5,228 bases of DNA, taken from assembly GCA_017523185.1 (NCBI GenBank), contig JAFWXB010000161.1:1-5228 (forward strand), written 5' to 3'. How positions within the stretch are numbered: position 1 is the first letter of the stretch; each line of letters opens with the position of its first letter. The position numbers and the translations under genes were made by a program. The notes beneath the pieces are model-generated. The model did no database searches. It was not told where the DNA came from and was given only the letters and a program-made list of their open reading frames with translations. This DNA comes from Lachnospiraceae bacterium (lineage in GTDB: Bacteria > Bacillota_A > Clostridia > Lachnospirales > Lachnospiraceae). This document shows, piece after piece, positions 1 to 5,159 of this stretch.

Positions 1-800
1 ATACACTTGCAAAAGATGCAACCGAAAATATGGATAAATTCGAACTTGGTATCGCTGTACAGAAAGTATATGACTTTATTTGGGATGAATTTTGTGATTG
101 GTATATCGAAATTGCAAAAGTTCGTACTTATAAAAAAGACGAAAATCCGGAATCAGCAAATGCAGCACTTTGGACATTAAAGACAGTTTTAACAGAAGCA
201 TTAAAATTATTACACCCATATATGCCATTTATTACAGAAGAAATTTTCTGTACATTGCAGTCTGAAGAAGAAACAATTATGTTATCAAAATGGCCGGTAT
301 ATAAAGAAGAATGGAATTTCCCACAAGAAGAAACAGCAATCGAGCATTGCAAAAATCTTGTAAAAGGTGTTCGTAATGTTCGTACGGAAATGGACGTTCC
401 ACCATCCAGAAAAGCAAAACTTTTCATTGTATCTGAAGATGAAGCACTTCGTGCAACTTTTGAAGGAAATAAAGAAGTATATGTAAATCTTGCATTTACA
501 AATGAAATTGTAGTACAGGCTGATAAAGCAGGTATTGAAGATAATGCCGTATCCGTAGTAATTCCGGGAGCAGTTGTATATCTTCCGTTAGAAGATTTAG
601 TAGATTTTGCAAAAGAAAAAGAACGTCTTTTAAAAGAAAAGGAAAAACTTACAAAAGAACTCGCTCGTTCTAAGGGAATGTTGTCAAATGAACGCTTTTT
701 AAAGAATGCAAAACCGGAAAAAGTTCAGGAAGAAAAAGAAAAATTAGCAAAATATGAACAAATGATGGCTCAAGTAGAAGAACGACTTGCACAGATGTAG
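1..800 (+). CDS. valS: Valyl-tRNA synthetase, C-terminal part (5' end outside window)
   Basis: This is the last ~266 residues of a class Ia aminoacyl-tRNA synthetase that charges tRNA-Val with valine in the cytoplasm; the whole protein is usually about 880 residues. The frame is open from base 3, before the first ATG at 30, so the gene continues upstream and that ATG is internal. Reading from base 3, the sequence TENMDKFELG and then WDEFCDWYIE is the classic start of the ValS anticodon-binding helical domain. It is followed by HPYMPFITEEIF and by GVRNVRTEMDVPPS, both ValS hallmarks. The final ~65 residues (about bases 600-797) are rich in Lys and Glu and form the C-terminal coiled-coil arm that contacts the tRNA, including the typical LSNERFLKNAKPEKV stretch. 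The stop is TAG at 798-800. No U-tract terminator follows, so read-through into fapA is possible. The catalytic HIGH and KMSKS motifs lie outside the window. The identification is secure. Confidence 0.97.
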   Translation, partial: TLAKDATENMDKFELGIAVQKVYDFIWDEFCDWYIEIAKVRTYKKDENPESANAALWTLKTVLTEALKLLHPYMPFITEEIFCTLQSEEETIMLSKWPVYKEEWNFPQEETAIEHCKNLVKGVRNVRTEMDVPPSRKAKLFIVSEDEALRATFEGNKEVYVNLAFTNEIVVQADKAGIEDNAVSVVIPGAVVYLPLEDLVDFAKEKERLLKEKEKLTKELARSKGMLSNERFLKNAKPEKVQEEKEKLAKYEQMMAQVEERLAQM

Positions 801-816
801 TATAAACTGGTATAAT
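788..816 (+). promoter_or_regulatory. Candidate extended -10 promoter for fapA
   Basis: A perfect extended -10 element, TGGTATAAT, lies at 808-816. A 4/6 match to the -35 hexamer (TGCACA, 788-793) lies 17 bp upstream, inside the last codons of valS. The predicted transcription start is near 823, giving a leader of about 38 nt before the fapA ATG at 861. Extended -10 promoters tolerate weak -35 boxes. This is a consensus match only, but TATAAT with an upstream TG is uncommon even in AT-rich DNA. Confidence 0.55.
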
Positions 817-833
817 GTATTTGATACATTATA
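811..833 (+). repeat. Perfect 10-bp inverted repeat over the fapA promoter
   Basis: The arms TATAATGTAT (811-820) and ATACATTATA (824-833) are exact reverse complements separated by TTG. The left arm contains the -10 box, and the repeat spans the predicted transcription start. No run of T follows (the next bases are GATATAGG), so it does not look like an intrinsic terminator. It could be an operator for a dimeric repressor, or a hairpin at the end of valS mRNA. The palindrome is directly visible; the operator role is inferred. Confidence 0.6.
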
Positions 834-860
834 GATATAGGAAGAATATTGAGGGTGACT

Positions 861-2261
861 ATGGAAGGTACAGGAACAAATAAGCCAATCATTAAAATTT
901 CATATGACGAAATGGAAGCATATCTGACTTTGCCAATGCCATTATTAGACCAAAGATATGAACTTACAGAAGTGTTAGGTGCCTTAGAAGAAAGAGGAGT
1001 TCGTAATGGGGTTAATATTGAACGTGTTTCTCAGATAATTAACGAAAATATTTTTGAAAGGGAATGTTTGGTCGCAAAAGGAACAGAAGTAATCAATGGC
1101 GTAGATGCTTATTTTGATTATCATTTTAGAACAGACTTTAATCAAAAACCTTCAACTAGAGGCGATGGTTCTGTAGATTATTGGAGTATTCATACAATAG
1201 AAATGGTAGAAGAAGGTCAAGTAATTGCTACCTATCATGAACCGGTTGATGGGCAAAATGGCATGACAGTTACAGGCAAACAAGTAACTGCTAAAAAAGG
1301 ACGTCCACTTCCACCACTTACAGGAAAAGGATTTACACGTTCAGCAGATAATAAAACGTATACAGCAAGTATAGTAGGTAAAATCGAAATGCAGAGAAAT
1401 CGTATTATGATTTCTCAGGTACATGAAGTGCAAGGTGATGTCGGTCTTAAAACAGGAAATATTGATTTCCGTGGAGATGTTATTGTACATGGTAATGTAC
1501 CAACGGGAGCTGTTATTAAGGCGACAGGAACCGTTACAATTGATGGAACTGTGGAAGGTTGTATTATTGAAGCAAACAAAGATGTCATTATTCGTGGTGG
1601 TATGCTTGGAAAAGGCAAAGGTAAGATTACAACAAAGGGTGCTTTGTATGTAAAATTCTTAGAATATGCTACTGTAAAAGCAGAAGGTAAAATTGAAACA
1701 GATTCTGCAGTAGATTGTCAAATTACATGTAATGATAAAGTTTATATGAAAGGAAAACGTGCCAGCATTATTGGTGGTGTTGTCAATGCTGCGCGAGGAA
1801 TAGAAGCTGTAAACTTTGGTAATGCATATGGTGTAAAAACAGAAGTTTATGCCGGTGTCAATATGGAAGTAAAACGTGAAATTTGTTATCTTGAAAAAAA
1901 TATTCAAGAAGCAGAAGACGTTCTTGAAAAGATTAATATTGGACTTAAGCAATTAGAGGATGTGGCAAAAGACAAAAAGGTAGATTTAAGTAAAGACCCA
2001 CGTCGTGCTTCTCTTTTGCGTACTAAGATTATCAAACAAGCAGATATTTCAGCATATAAGCAACAATTATTCCAAATGAGAGACCTTGTAGAAAGTGCAC
2101 ATGGAGCATCAATTAAAGCAATTCGTGATGTACATCCTGGCGTTATTGTTGGAATCAATGATTCTGTTGTTACTGTACAAGAAATACAACAATCCGTAGC
2201 ATTTGCTGAAAGAGATTCAAAAGTAGTTATGTATTCCTTAAGAGGAGAAGTTGTCGTATAG
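861..2261 (+). CDS. fapA: FapA / DUF342 family polymer-type protein
   Basis: This 466-residue protein belongs to the FapA (DUF342) family. Residues ~10-185 form the N-terminal FapA region and include the family-like stretch PVDGQNGMTVTGKQV (128-142) and the GRPLPPL segment. Residues ~190-335 are a run of short Gly/Val/Ile beta repeats (GNIDFRGDVIVHGNV, then ATGTVTIDGTVEG) expected to fold as a right-handed beta-helix like that of bactofilins. Residues ~335-415 are helical and charged, likely a coiled coil, followed by a small beta-rich tail. There is no signal peptide or membrane span. FapA is named for flagellar assembly in Vibrio, but many Firmicutes carry DUF342 proteins away from flagellar genes, and none is seen here, so the cellular role is open. 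I chose ATG 861, with GAGGG at 851-855, over the in-frame TTG at 849, which has AGGAAG only 4 bases upstream. The TTG would add four residues. Confidence 0.85.
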   Translation: MEGTGTNKPIIKISYDEMEAYLTLPMPLLDQRYELTEVLGALEERGVRNGVNIERVSQIINENIFERECLVAKGTEVINGVDAYFDYHFRTDFNQKPSTRGDGSVDYWSIHTIEMVEEGQVIATYHEPVDGQNGMTVTGKQVTAKKGRPLPPLTGKGFTRSADNKTYTASIVGKIEMQRNRIMISQVHEVQGDVGLKTGNIDFRGDVIVHGNVPTGAVIKATGTVTIDGTVEGCIIEANKDVIIRGGMLGKGKGKITTKGALYVKFLEYATVKAEGKIETDSAVDCQITCNDKVYMKGKRASIIGGVVNAARGIEAVNFGNAYGVKTEVYAGVNMEVKREICYLEKNIQEAEDVLEKINIGLKQLEDVAKDKKVDLSKDPRRASLLRTKIIKQADISAYKQQLFQMRDLVESAHGASIKAIRDVHPGVIVGINDSVVTVQEIQQSVAFAERDSKVVMYSLRGEVVV

Positions 2262-2271
2262 TTGTCGCATA
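2250..2271 (+). repeat. 11-bp tandem duplication across the fapA stop codon
   Basis: GTTGTCGTATA (2250-2260) is followed directly by GTTGTCGCATA (2261-2271), differing at one base. The TAG stop of fapA (2259-2261) is formed exactly at the junction of the two copies. This looks like a small slippage duplication that set or moved the C-terminus of the protein. The repeat is directly visible; its history is inferred. Confidence 0.6.
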
Positions 2272-2328
2272 AAAGTAGAAATTGCGATATTTTTTAAAAA
2301 AACTTAATATTTTGGTACTTGCATATCT

Positions 2329-2362
2329 AAGCCACTATATTATAATAATGTAGTGGCTTTTT
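2329..2362 (+). terminator. Intrinsic terminator after fapA
   Basis: The arms AAGCCACTA (2329-2337) and TAGTGGCTT (2351-2359) pair perfectly. The stem extends inward by one G-U pair and three A-U pairs to a 5-nt loop (2342-2346). The 3' arm runs into five T residues (2358-2362). It lies about 68 bases after the fapA stop and ends that transcript before the small downstream gene. Confidence 0.85.
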
Positions 2363-2397
2363 GATTGGTTAAAATGAAATACAAGATAAAAAGATTG

Positions 2398-2426
2398 TTG
2401 CAAGATATGTTATTTTTTTATATTAT
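2398..2426 (+). promoter_or_regulatory. Candidate sigma-A promoter for the 57-aa gene
   Basis: TTGCAA (2398-2403, 4/6 match) and TATTAT (2421-2426, 5/6 match) are separated by 17 bp. They sit just after the fapA terminator and before the small gene at 2478. The predicted start is near 2433, giving a leader of about 45 nt. Chance matches are frequent in such AT-rich DNA, so this rests mainly on its position. Confidence 0.4.
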
Positions 2427-2477
2427 ATGGAGTGCTTTTTAATATTGTATTTTTAGTTTAGAAAAAGAGGTATAAAC

Positions 2478-2651
2478 ATGATAAATTTTGAAGAAGAATT
2501 AAAGAATTTTCAACCTTGTTTAGAAGTAGAAGAAGCAGAGTCTGCAATTTATAATCATGACTTAACAGACGTTACTGATATTTTAACGGAAATGATTCGA
2601 GATATGAATACAGGGCGTAATTTTACGGATTTTAAGGGTATGGATAATTAA
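2478..2651 (+). CDS. Small acidic protein of unknown function (57 aa)
   Basis: ATG at 2478 follows a ribosome binding site, AAGAGG (2465-2470), with 7-nt spacing, and runs to TAA at 2649-2651. The 57-residue product begins MINFEEELKNFQPCLEVEEA and ends DFKGMDN. It is strongly acidic, with clusters EEE (5-7) and EVEEAE (16-21), and has one Cys (14). Residues 28-45 (DLTDVTDILTEMIRDMNT) could form an amphipathic helix. There is no signal peptide, membrane span or zinc motif. The gene stands alone between the fapA terminator and the TPR gene, with no clear terminator after it, so it may be cotranscribed with the TPR gene. I have an unchecked impression that similar short acidic proteins occur in Lachnospiraceae genomes, but I know of no function for them. 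The good ribosome binding site, promoter-like sequence and coding-like composition support a real gene. Confidence 0.72.
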   Translation: MINFEEELKNFQPCLEVEEAESAIYNHDLTDVTDILTEMIRDMNTGRNFTDFKGMDN

Positions 2652-2730
2652 AAAAAAATATTTTTGCAGAATAAAAAATATATATTTTATTAAGATAAAA
2701 GTTTTTAATCAATAATTGGGTATGTATATG

Positions 2731-2759
2731 GAATAAAAGTGATTTTTCAAACATACTTT
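2731..2759 (+). promoter_or_regulatory. Candidate sigma-E-like sporulation promoter for the TPR gene
   Basis: GAATAAA (2731-2737) matches 5 of 7 positions of the B. subtilis sigma-E -35 consensus KMATATT. After 14 bp, CATACTTT (2752-2759) matches 7 of 8 positions of the -10 consensus CATACAHT. The spacing is the expected 14-15. A start near 2766 would leave a leader of about 74 nt. A competing sigma-A-like pair lies just downstream, so the sigma-factor assignment is uncertain. Confidence 0.35.
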
Positions 2760-2786
2760 TGTAAGGCTATAAAAAGAGTATATAAA
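2759..2786 (+). promoter_or_regulatory. Alternative sigma-A-like promoter for the TPR gene
   Basis: TTGTAA (2759-2764, 4/6 match) and TATAAA (2781-2786, 5/6 match) are 16 bp apart. The predicted start is near 2793, about 47 nt before the ATG at 2840. It shares one base with the sigma-E-like -10 element, so the two would be alternatives, or would be used at different stages. Confidence 0.3.
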
Positions 2787-2839
2787 ATGCAAAAATAGAG
2801 AGAACGCATATAGAAACCATTTAGATAGAGAGGAAATTC

Positions 2840-4204
2840 ATGATTTGTTATAATTGTGGTTGTGAAGTAGGAAAAGATAATTTTTGTCCGAATTGTAATA
2901 CGGATTTAAGTATTTTTCAAAAAGTAATACGACTTTCCAATATGTATTACAATGATGGATTGCAAAAAGCAGGAGTGCGTAGCTTATCAGGTGCAATTGT
3001 TAGTTTGAAAAAAAGTTTAAAATTTAATAAATATCATATTGATGCAAGAAATCTTTTAGGACTTGTTTATTATGAAATGGGGGAAGTGGTAGATGCCTTA
3101 AGTGAATGGGTTATCAGCCAAAGTTATCAACCGGAAGAAAATATAGCAAGCTATTATTTGAATACAATTCGAAAGAATCGTAATCATTTAGATTCTTGCA
3201 ATCAAACTATCAAAAAATATAATCAGGCACTTTTATATTGTAAACAAAGCAGTCGAGATTTAGCTATTATTCAGTTAAAAAAAGTGCTTTCCTTAAATCC
3301 AAAATTAGTAAAAGCACATCAGCTTTTGGCACTTTTATATATCCAAGAAGATAGGTTAGAAGCTGCTAAAAAATCACTTCGAAATGCAGCTAAAATAAAT
3401 GCAGATAATACAATTACGCTTCGTTATCAAAAAGAAGTAAATGCACGTTTAAAAGAAAAAGGAACAAAGAAGAAGAAAAAAAATACAGATTTAATTTCGT
3501 ATCAAAGTGGAAATGAAACAATTATTATGCCAAAACGCTTTCAAGAAACTTCTTTAGCAGCAACACTTGCTTATGTTGTAATAGGTCTTATTGTTGGTGT
3601 GGCTGTTACTTATTTTTTAGTTGTACCAAGTATACAAATGAAAGCAAAACAAGAAGCAAAAGAACAAGTGGTAGAAATGAATGATACACTTTCTTCTAAT
3701 GCACAAATTATAAGCCGTTTAGAGGAACAGATTACAGATTTGCAAGTACAATTAGAAGCTTCGCAAAAGAAAAATGAACAAATTCCTGCACAAATTGCTA
3801 CATACGAAGCTCTTTTAAATGCATATGCAGCAAATATGGCACAAGATTATGTAATGGCAGGTAATAATTTAGACTTAGTAGATATGGCACATTTAAGCCA
3901 AGCTGCAAAAAGTATTTACAATACGTTGTCAACAGATGTAACGCAAAAATATTATGAACAATTGTATAAAGATGGATATGGCAGTTATTCGAGAGGCGAT
4001 TATGCAAAAGCAATTGAAAATTTATTAAAAGTAGTGACAAAAGACCCTGCTTATAAAGATGGAGATGCTTCTTATTATTTGGCACAAGCATATCGTAAAA
4101 ATAACAATTTAGAAGCAGCAAAACCACATTATCAGTATGTTATAGATAATTATCCGGGAACAGCAAGAGCGAGAACTTCTAAAAATTATGTAAAATTACA
4201 GTAA
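2840..4204 (+). CDS. Zinc-ribbon, TPR and coiled-coil single-pass membrane protein, function unknown
   Basis: This 454-residue protein has an unusual mixed architecture. Residues 1-20 form a zinc ribbon with two CxxC pairs (C3/C6 and C16/C19). Residues ~50-200 contain tetratricopeptide-like helix pairs, for example DARNLLGLVYYEMGEVVDAL (68-87) and AHQLLALLYIQEDRLEAAKK (159-178). A Lys-rich stretch (206-214) precedes one membrane span at ~238-262 (AATLAYVVIGLIVGVAVTYF). Residues ~266-315 are a predicted coiled coil. Residues ~375-440 hold further TPR units (GYGSYSRGDYAKAIENLLKV and ASYYLAQAYRKNNNLEAAKP). There is no N-terminal signal peptide. The basic stretch before the span and the zinc site suggest the N-terminus is cytoplasmic and the C-terminal TPRs are outside, or in the intermembrane space of a sporulating cell. 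ATG 2840 is supported by AGAGAGG (2827-2833) at 6-nt spacing. The gene is directly upstream of spoIIA but separated from it by a strong terminator. A scaffolding role is plausible for this fold mix, but I recognise no named family. Confidence 0.85.
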   Translation: MICYNCGCEVGKDNFCPNCNTDLSIFQKVIRLSNMYYNDGLQKAGVRSLSGAIVSLKKSLKFNKYHIDARNLLGLVYYEMGEVVDALSEWVISQSYQPEENIASYYLNTIRKNRNHLDSCNQTIKKYNQALLYCKQSSRDLAIIQLKKVLSLNPKLVKAHQLLALLYIQEDRLEAAKKSLRNAAKINADNTITLRYQKEVNARLKEKGTKKKKKNTDLISYQSGNETIIMPKRFQETSLAATLAYVVIGLIVGVAVTYFLVVPSIQMKAKQEAKEQVVEMNDTLSSNAQIISRLEEQITDLQVQLEASQKKNEQIPAQIATYEALLNAYAANMAQDYVMAGNNLDLVDMAHLSQAAKSIYNTLSTDVTQKYYEQLYKDGYGSYSRGDYAKAIENLLKVVTKDPAYKDGDASYYLAQAYRKNNNLEAAKPHYQYVIDNYPGTARARTSKNYVKLQ

Positions 4205-4239
4205 AAATGATAATAGTAAATAAAAGAATAAATAATGAC

Positions 4240-4273
4240 AAAAGACGTAGGAAAATTTTCTTACGTCTTTTTT
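4240..4273 (+). terminator. Strong intrinsic terminator between the TPR gene and spoIIAA
   Basis: AAAGACGTA (4241-4249) pairs perfectly with TACGTCTTT (4262-4270). The stem continues inward through a G-U pair, a G-C pair and two A-U pairs to the tetraloop AATT (4254-4257). An outer A-U pair (4240/4271) can add to it. Six T residues (4268-4273) follow. It begins about 35 bases after the TPR stop and ends only 34 bases before the spoIIAA start, so it separates the TPR transcript from the sporulation operon. Confidence 0.9.
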
Positions 4274-4278
4274 ATAAT
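4273..4278 (+). promoter_or_regulatory. Candidate -10 box for spoIIAA, fused to the terminator T-tract
   Basis: A perfect TATAAT sits at 4273-4278, sharing its first T with the terminator. A start near 4285 would give a leader of about 23 nt containing the AAGGAGG ribosome binding site. No good sigma-A -35 hexamer lies 16-18 bp upstream, because that stretch is the terminator stem and loop. The spoIIA operon is driven by sigma-H in B. subtilis, and I find no correctly spaced sigma-H promoter here. The true promoter is therefore unresolved. Confidence 0.35.
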
Positions 4279-4307
4279 AAATGAATAAATTTAAGGAGGA
4301 ATATAAA

Positions 4308-4619
4308 ATGACAGCAGTATATGAAATTGATGGTGCAAGTATGCATTATTATATGCCAAAAGAATTAGATCATCATATTGCACAAAGTTTATGTAAAGAA
4401 TTAGACCATTTGGTTGAGGCATATTGTATTAAGGAATTGATATTGGATTTTTCAGAAACCGGATTTATGGATAGTTCAGGTATTGGTGTTTTGATAGGCA
4501 GAAGCAAAACGATGTATTTTCATGGAGGAAGTATTCAGGCAATTCATTTAAGCTCACGAGTACAAAAGATTTTTCAAGCAGCAGGATTAGAAAAAATTAT
4601 TTCTATGAAAAAGAAATAA
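4308..4619 (+). CDS. spoIIAA: Anti-sigma-F factor antagonist SpoIIAA
   Basis: This 103-residue STAS-domain protein is the antagonist arm of the forespore sigma-F switch. When dephosphorylated (by the phosphatase SpoIIE in B. subtilis) it binds the SpoIIAB-ADP complex and frees sigma-F. The diagnostic stretch FMDSSGIGVLIGR (53-65) carries the phosphorylated serine: Ser56, after Asp55, corresponds to Ser58 of B. subtilis. KELDHHIAQSL (18-28) matches the ELDHH motif of SpoIIAA, and VQKIFQAAGLEKII (85-98) is the C-terminal STAS helix. The start is ATG 4308, because AAGGAGG (4293-4299) lies 8 nt upstream. The in-frame ATG at 4281 would place that ribosome binding site inside the gene and has only the terminator in front of it. 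The protein is a little shorter than the B. subtilis homologue (117) because its tail is short. It is the first gene of the operon, followed by an unusually long gap before spoIIAB. Confidence 0.95.
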   Translation: MTAVYEIDGASMHYYMPKELDHHIAQSLCKELDHLVEAYCIKELILDFSETGFMDSSGIGVLIGRSKTMYFHGGSIQAIHLSSRVQKIFQAAGLEKIISMKKK

Positions 4620-4675
4620 TATATCAAATTGTGTGATACAGATGATTTTATATTTTTGTAAGAGTAAAATTATTA

Positions 4676-4705
4676 GCATGATTTTTAATTATTAAACTTA
4701 TGTTA
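4676..4705 (+). promoter_or_regulatory. Weak sigma-G-like promoter match before spoIIAB
   Basis: Within the 108-bp gap between spoIIAA and spoIIAB, GCATG (4676-4680) fits the B. subtilis sigma-G -35 consensus GHATR. After exactly 18 bp, TATGTTA (4699-4705) resembles the -10 consensus CATnHTA with one or two mismatches. A start near 4712 would fall just before the spoIIAB ribosome binding site (4715-4721). The consensus is recalled from B. subtilis, and such matches occur by chance in AT-rich DNA. Confidence 0.2.
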
Positions 4706-4727
4706 TTTAAAAGTGGAGGTGTAAAAT

Positions 4728-5159
4728 ATGAAAAACCATGTGCATCTGAAATTTGATGCAAAATCAATCAATGAAGGGTTTGCCAGAATGGCAGTTATGG
4801 CATTTATGGCAGATATGAATCCAACAATGGACGAATTAGAAGATGTAAAAACAGCTGTTTCAGAAGCTGTTACAAATGCGATTATTCATGGATACCATGA
4901 TGAAACAGAACAAGTAGAGATGGAATGTAAACGAGATGGAAATGAATTAACGATATCTGTTATTGATTATGGGGTAGGAATTGCAGATGTGGAAATAGCA
5001 AAACAACCGTTTTATACAACAAAACCGGAAGAAGAACGTTCGGGAATGGGATTTGCATTTATGGATGCGTTTATGGATGAAATAGAAATTATTTCTGAAG
5101 TAGGAAAAGGGACAAGCGTAATAATGAAAAAATATATAGCGAGGGAAAGTGGGAAGTAG
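4728..5159 (+). CDS. spoIIAB: Anti-sigma-F factor / serine kinase SpoIIAB
   Basis: This 143-residue GHKL-family ATPase/kinase holds sigma-F inactive before septation and phosphorylates SpoIIAA. The N-box helix SEAVTNAIIHGY (45-56) includes Glu46 and the magnesium-binding Asn50. DYGVGI (80-85) is the G1 box, and ERSGMGF (103-109) the lid/G2 region. Arg20, which in B. subtilis contacts both sigma-F and SpoIIAA, is present in FARM, and Glu103 aligns with B. subtilis Glu104. The N-terminus (MKN..HL.F.A.S.NE.FAR) matches the B. subtilis protein (146 residues) closely, and the length is normal. ATG 4728 follows an excellent site, GGAGGTG (4715-4721), with 6-nt spacing. The end of the gene overlaps the sigF start by 11 bases, as expected for translational coupling of an anti-sigma factor with its sigma factor. 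Identification is firm. Confidence 0.97.
   Translation: MKNHVHLKFDAKSINEGFARMAVMAFMADMNPTMDELEDVKTAVSEAVTNAIIHGYHDETEQVEMECKRDGNELTISVIDYGVGIADVEIAKQPFYTTKPEEERSGMGFAFMDAFMDEIEIISEVGKGTSVIMKKYIARESGK

Noticed and set aside
30..32. ATG at 30 as the start of a short valS-like gene.
   Set aside because: The frame is open from base 3, and the residues before the ATG (TLAKDATEN) belong to the conserved ValS sequence, so this Met is internal.
1659..1952. Minus-strand and alternative-frame open stretches of 67-109 codons, at 128-427, 1415-1618, 1423-1653, 1659-1952, 1904-2158, 3798-4127 and 4947-5195.
   Set aside because: All lie inside well-supported genes on the + strand, and their predicted residues have low-complexity or implausible composition. 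They are shadows.
2670..2691. An AT-only hairpin after the small gene (AATAAAA and TTTTATT arms).
   Set aside because: It has no G-C pairs, an internal mismatch and no T-run after it. It is too weak to call a terminator and expected by chance at this base composition.
2720..2756. A GTATGT / ACATAC inverted repeat upstream of the TPR gene.
   Set aside because: The six-base arms are 25 bp apart, and one of them is part of the sigma-E-like -10 element. Such pairs are common by chance.
4247..4288. Perfect matches to sigma-H half-sites: a -35 type at 4247-4255 and a -10 type at 4280-4288.
   Set aside because: They are 24 bp apart instead of the expected 11-12. The implied start would lie in the spoIIAA ribosome binding site. 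The -35 part is also inside the terminator stem and loop.
4281..4307. An upstream in-frame ATG at 4281 extending SpoIIAA by nine residues.
   Set aside because: The excellent AAGGAGG at 4293-4299 would be inside the gene, and nothing resembling a ribosome binding site precedes 4281. SpoIIAA homologues fit the 4308 start.
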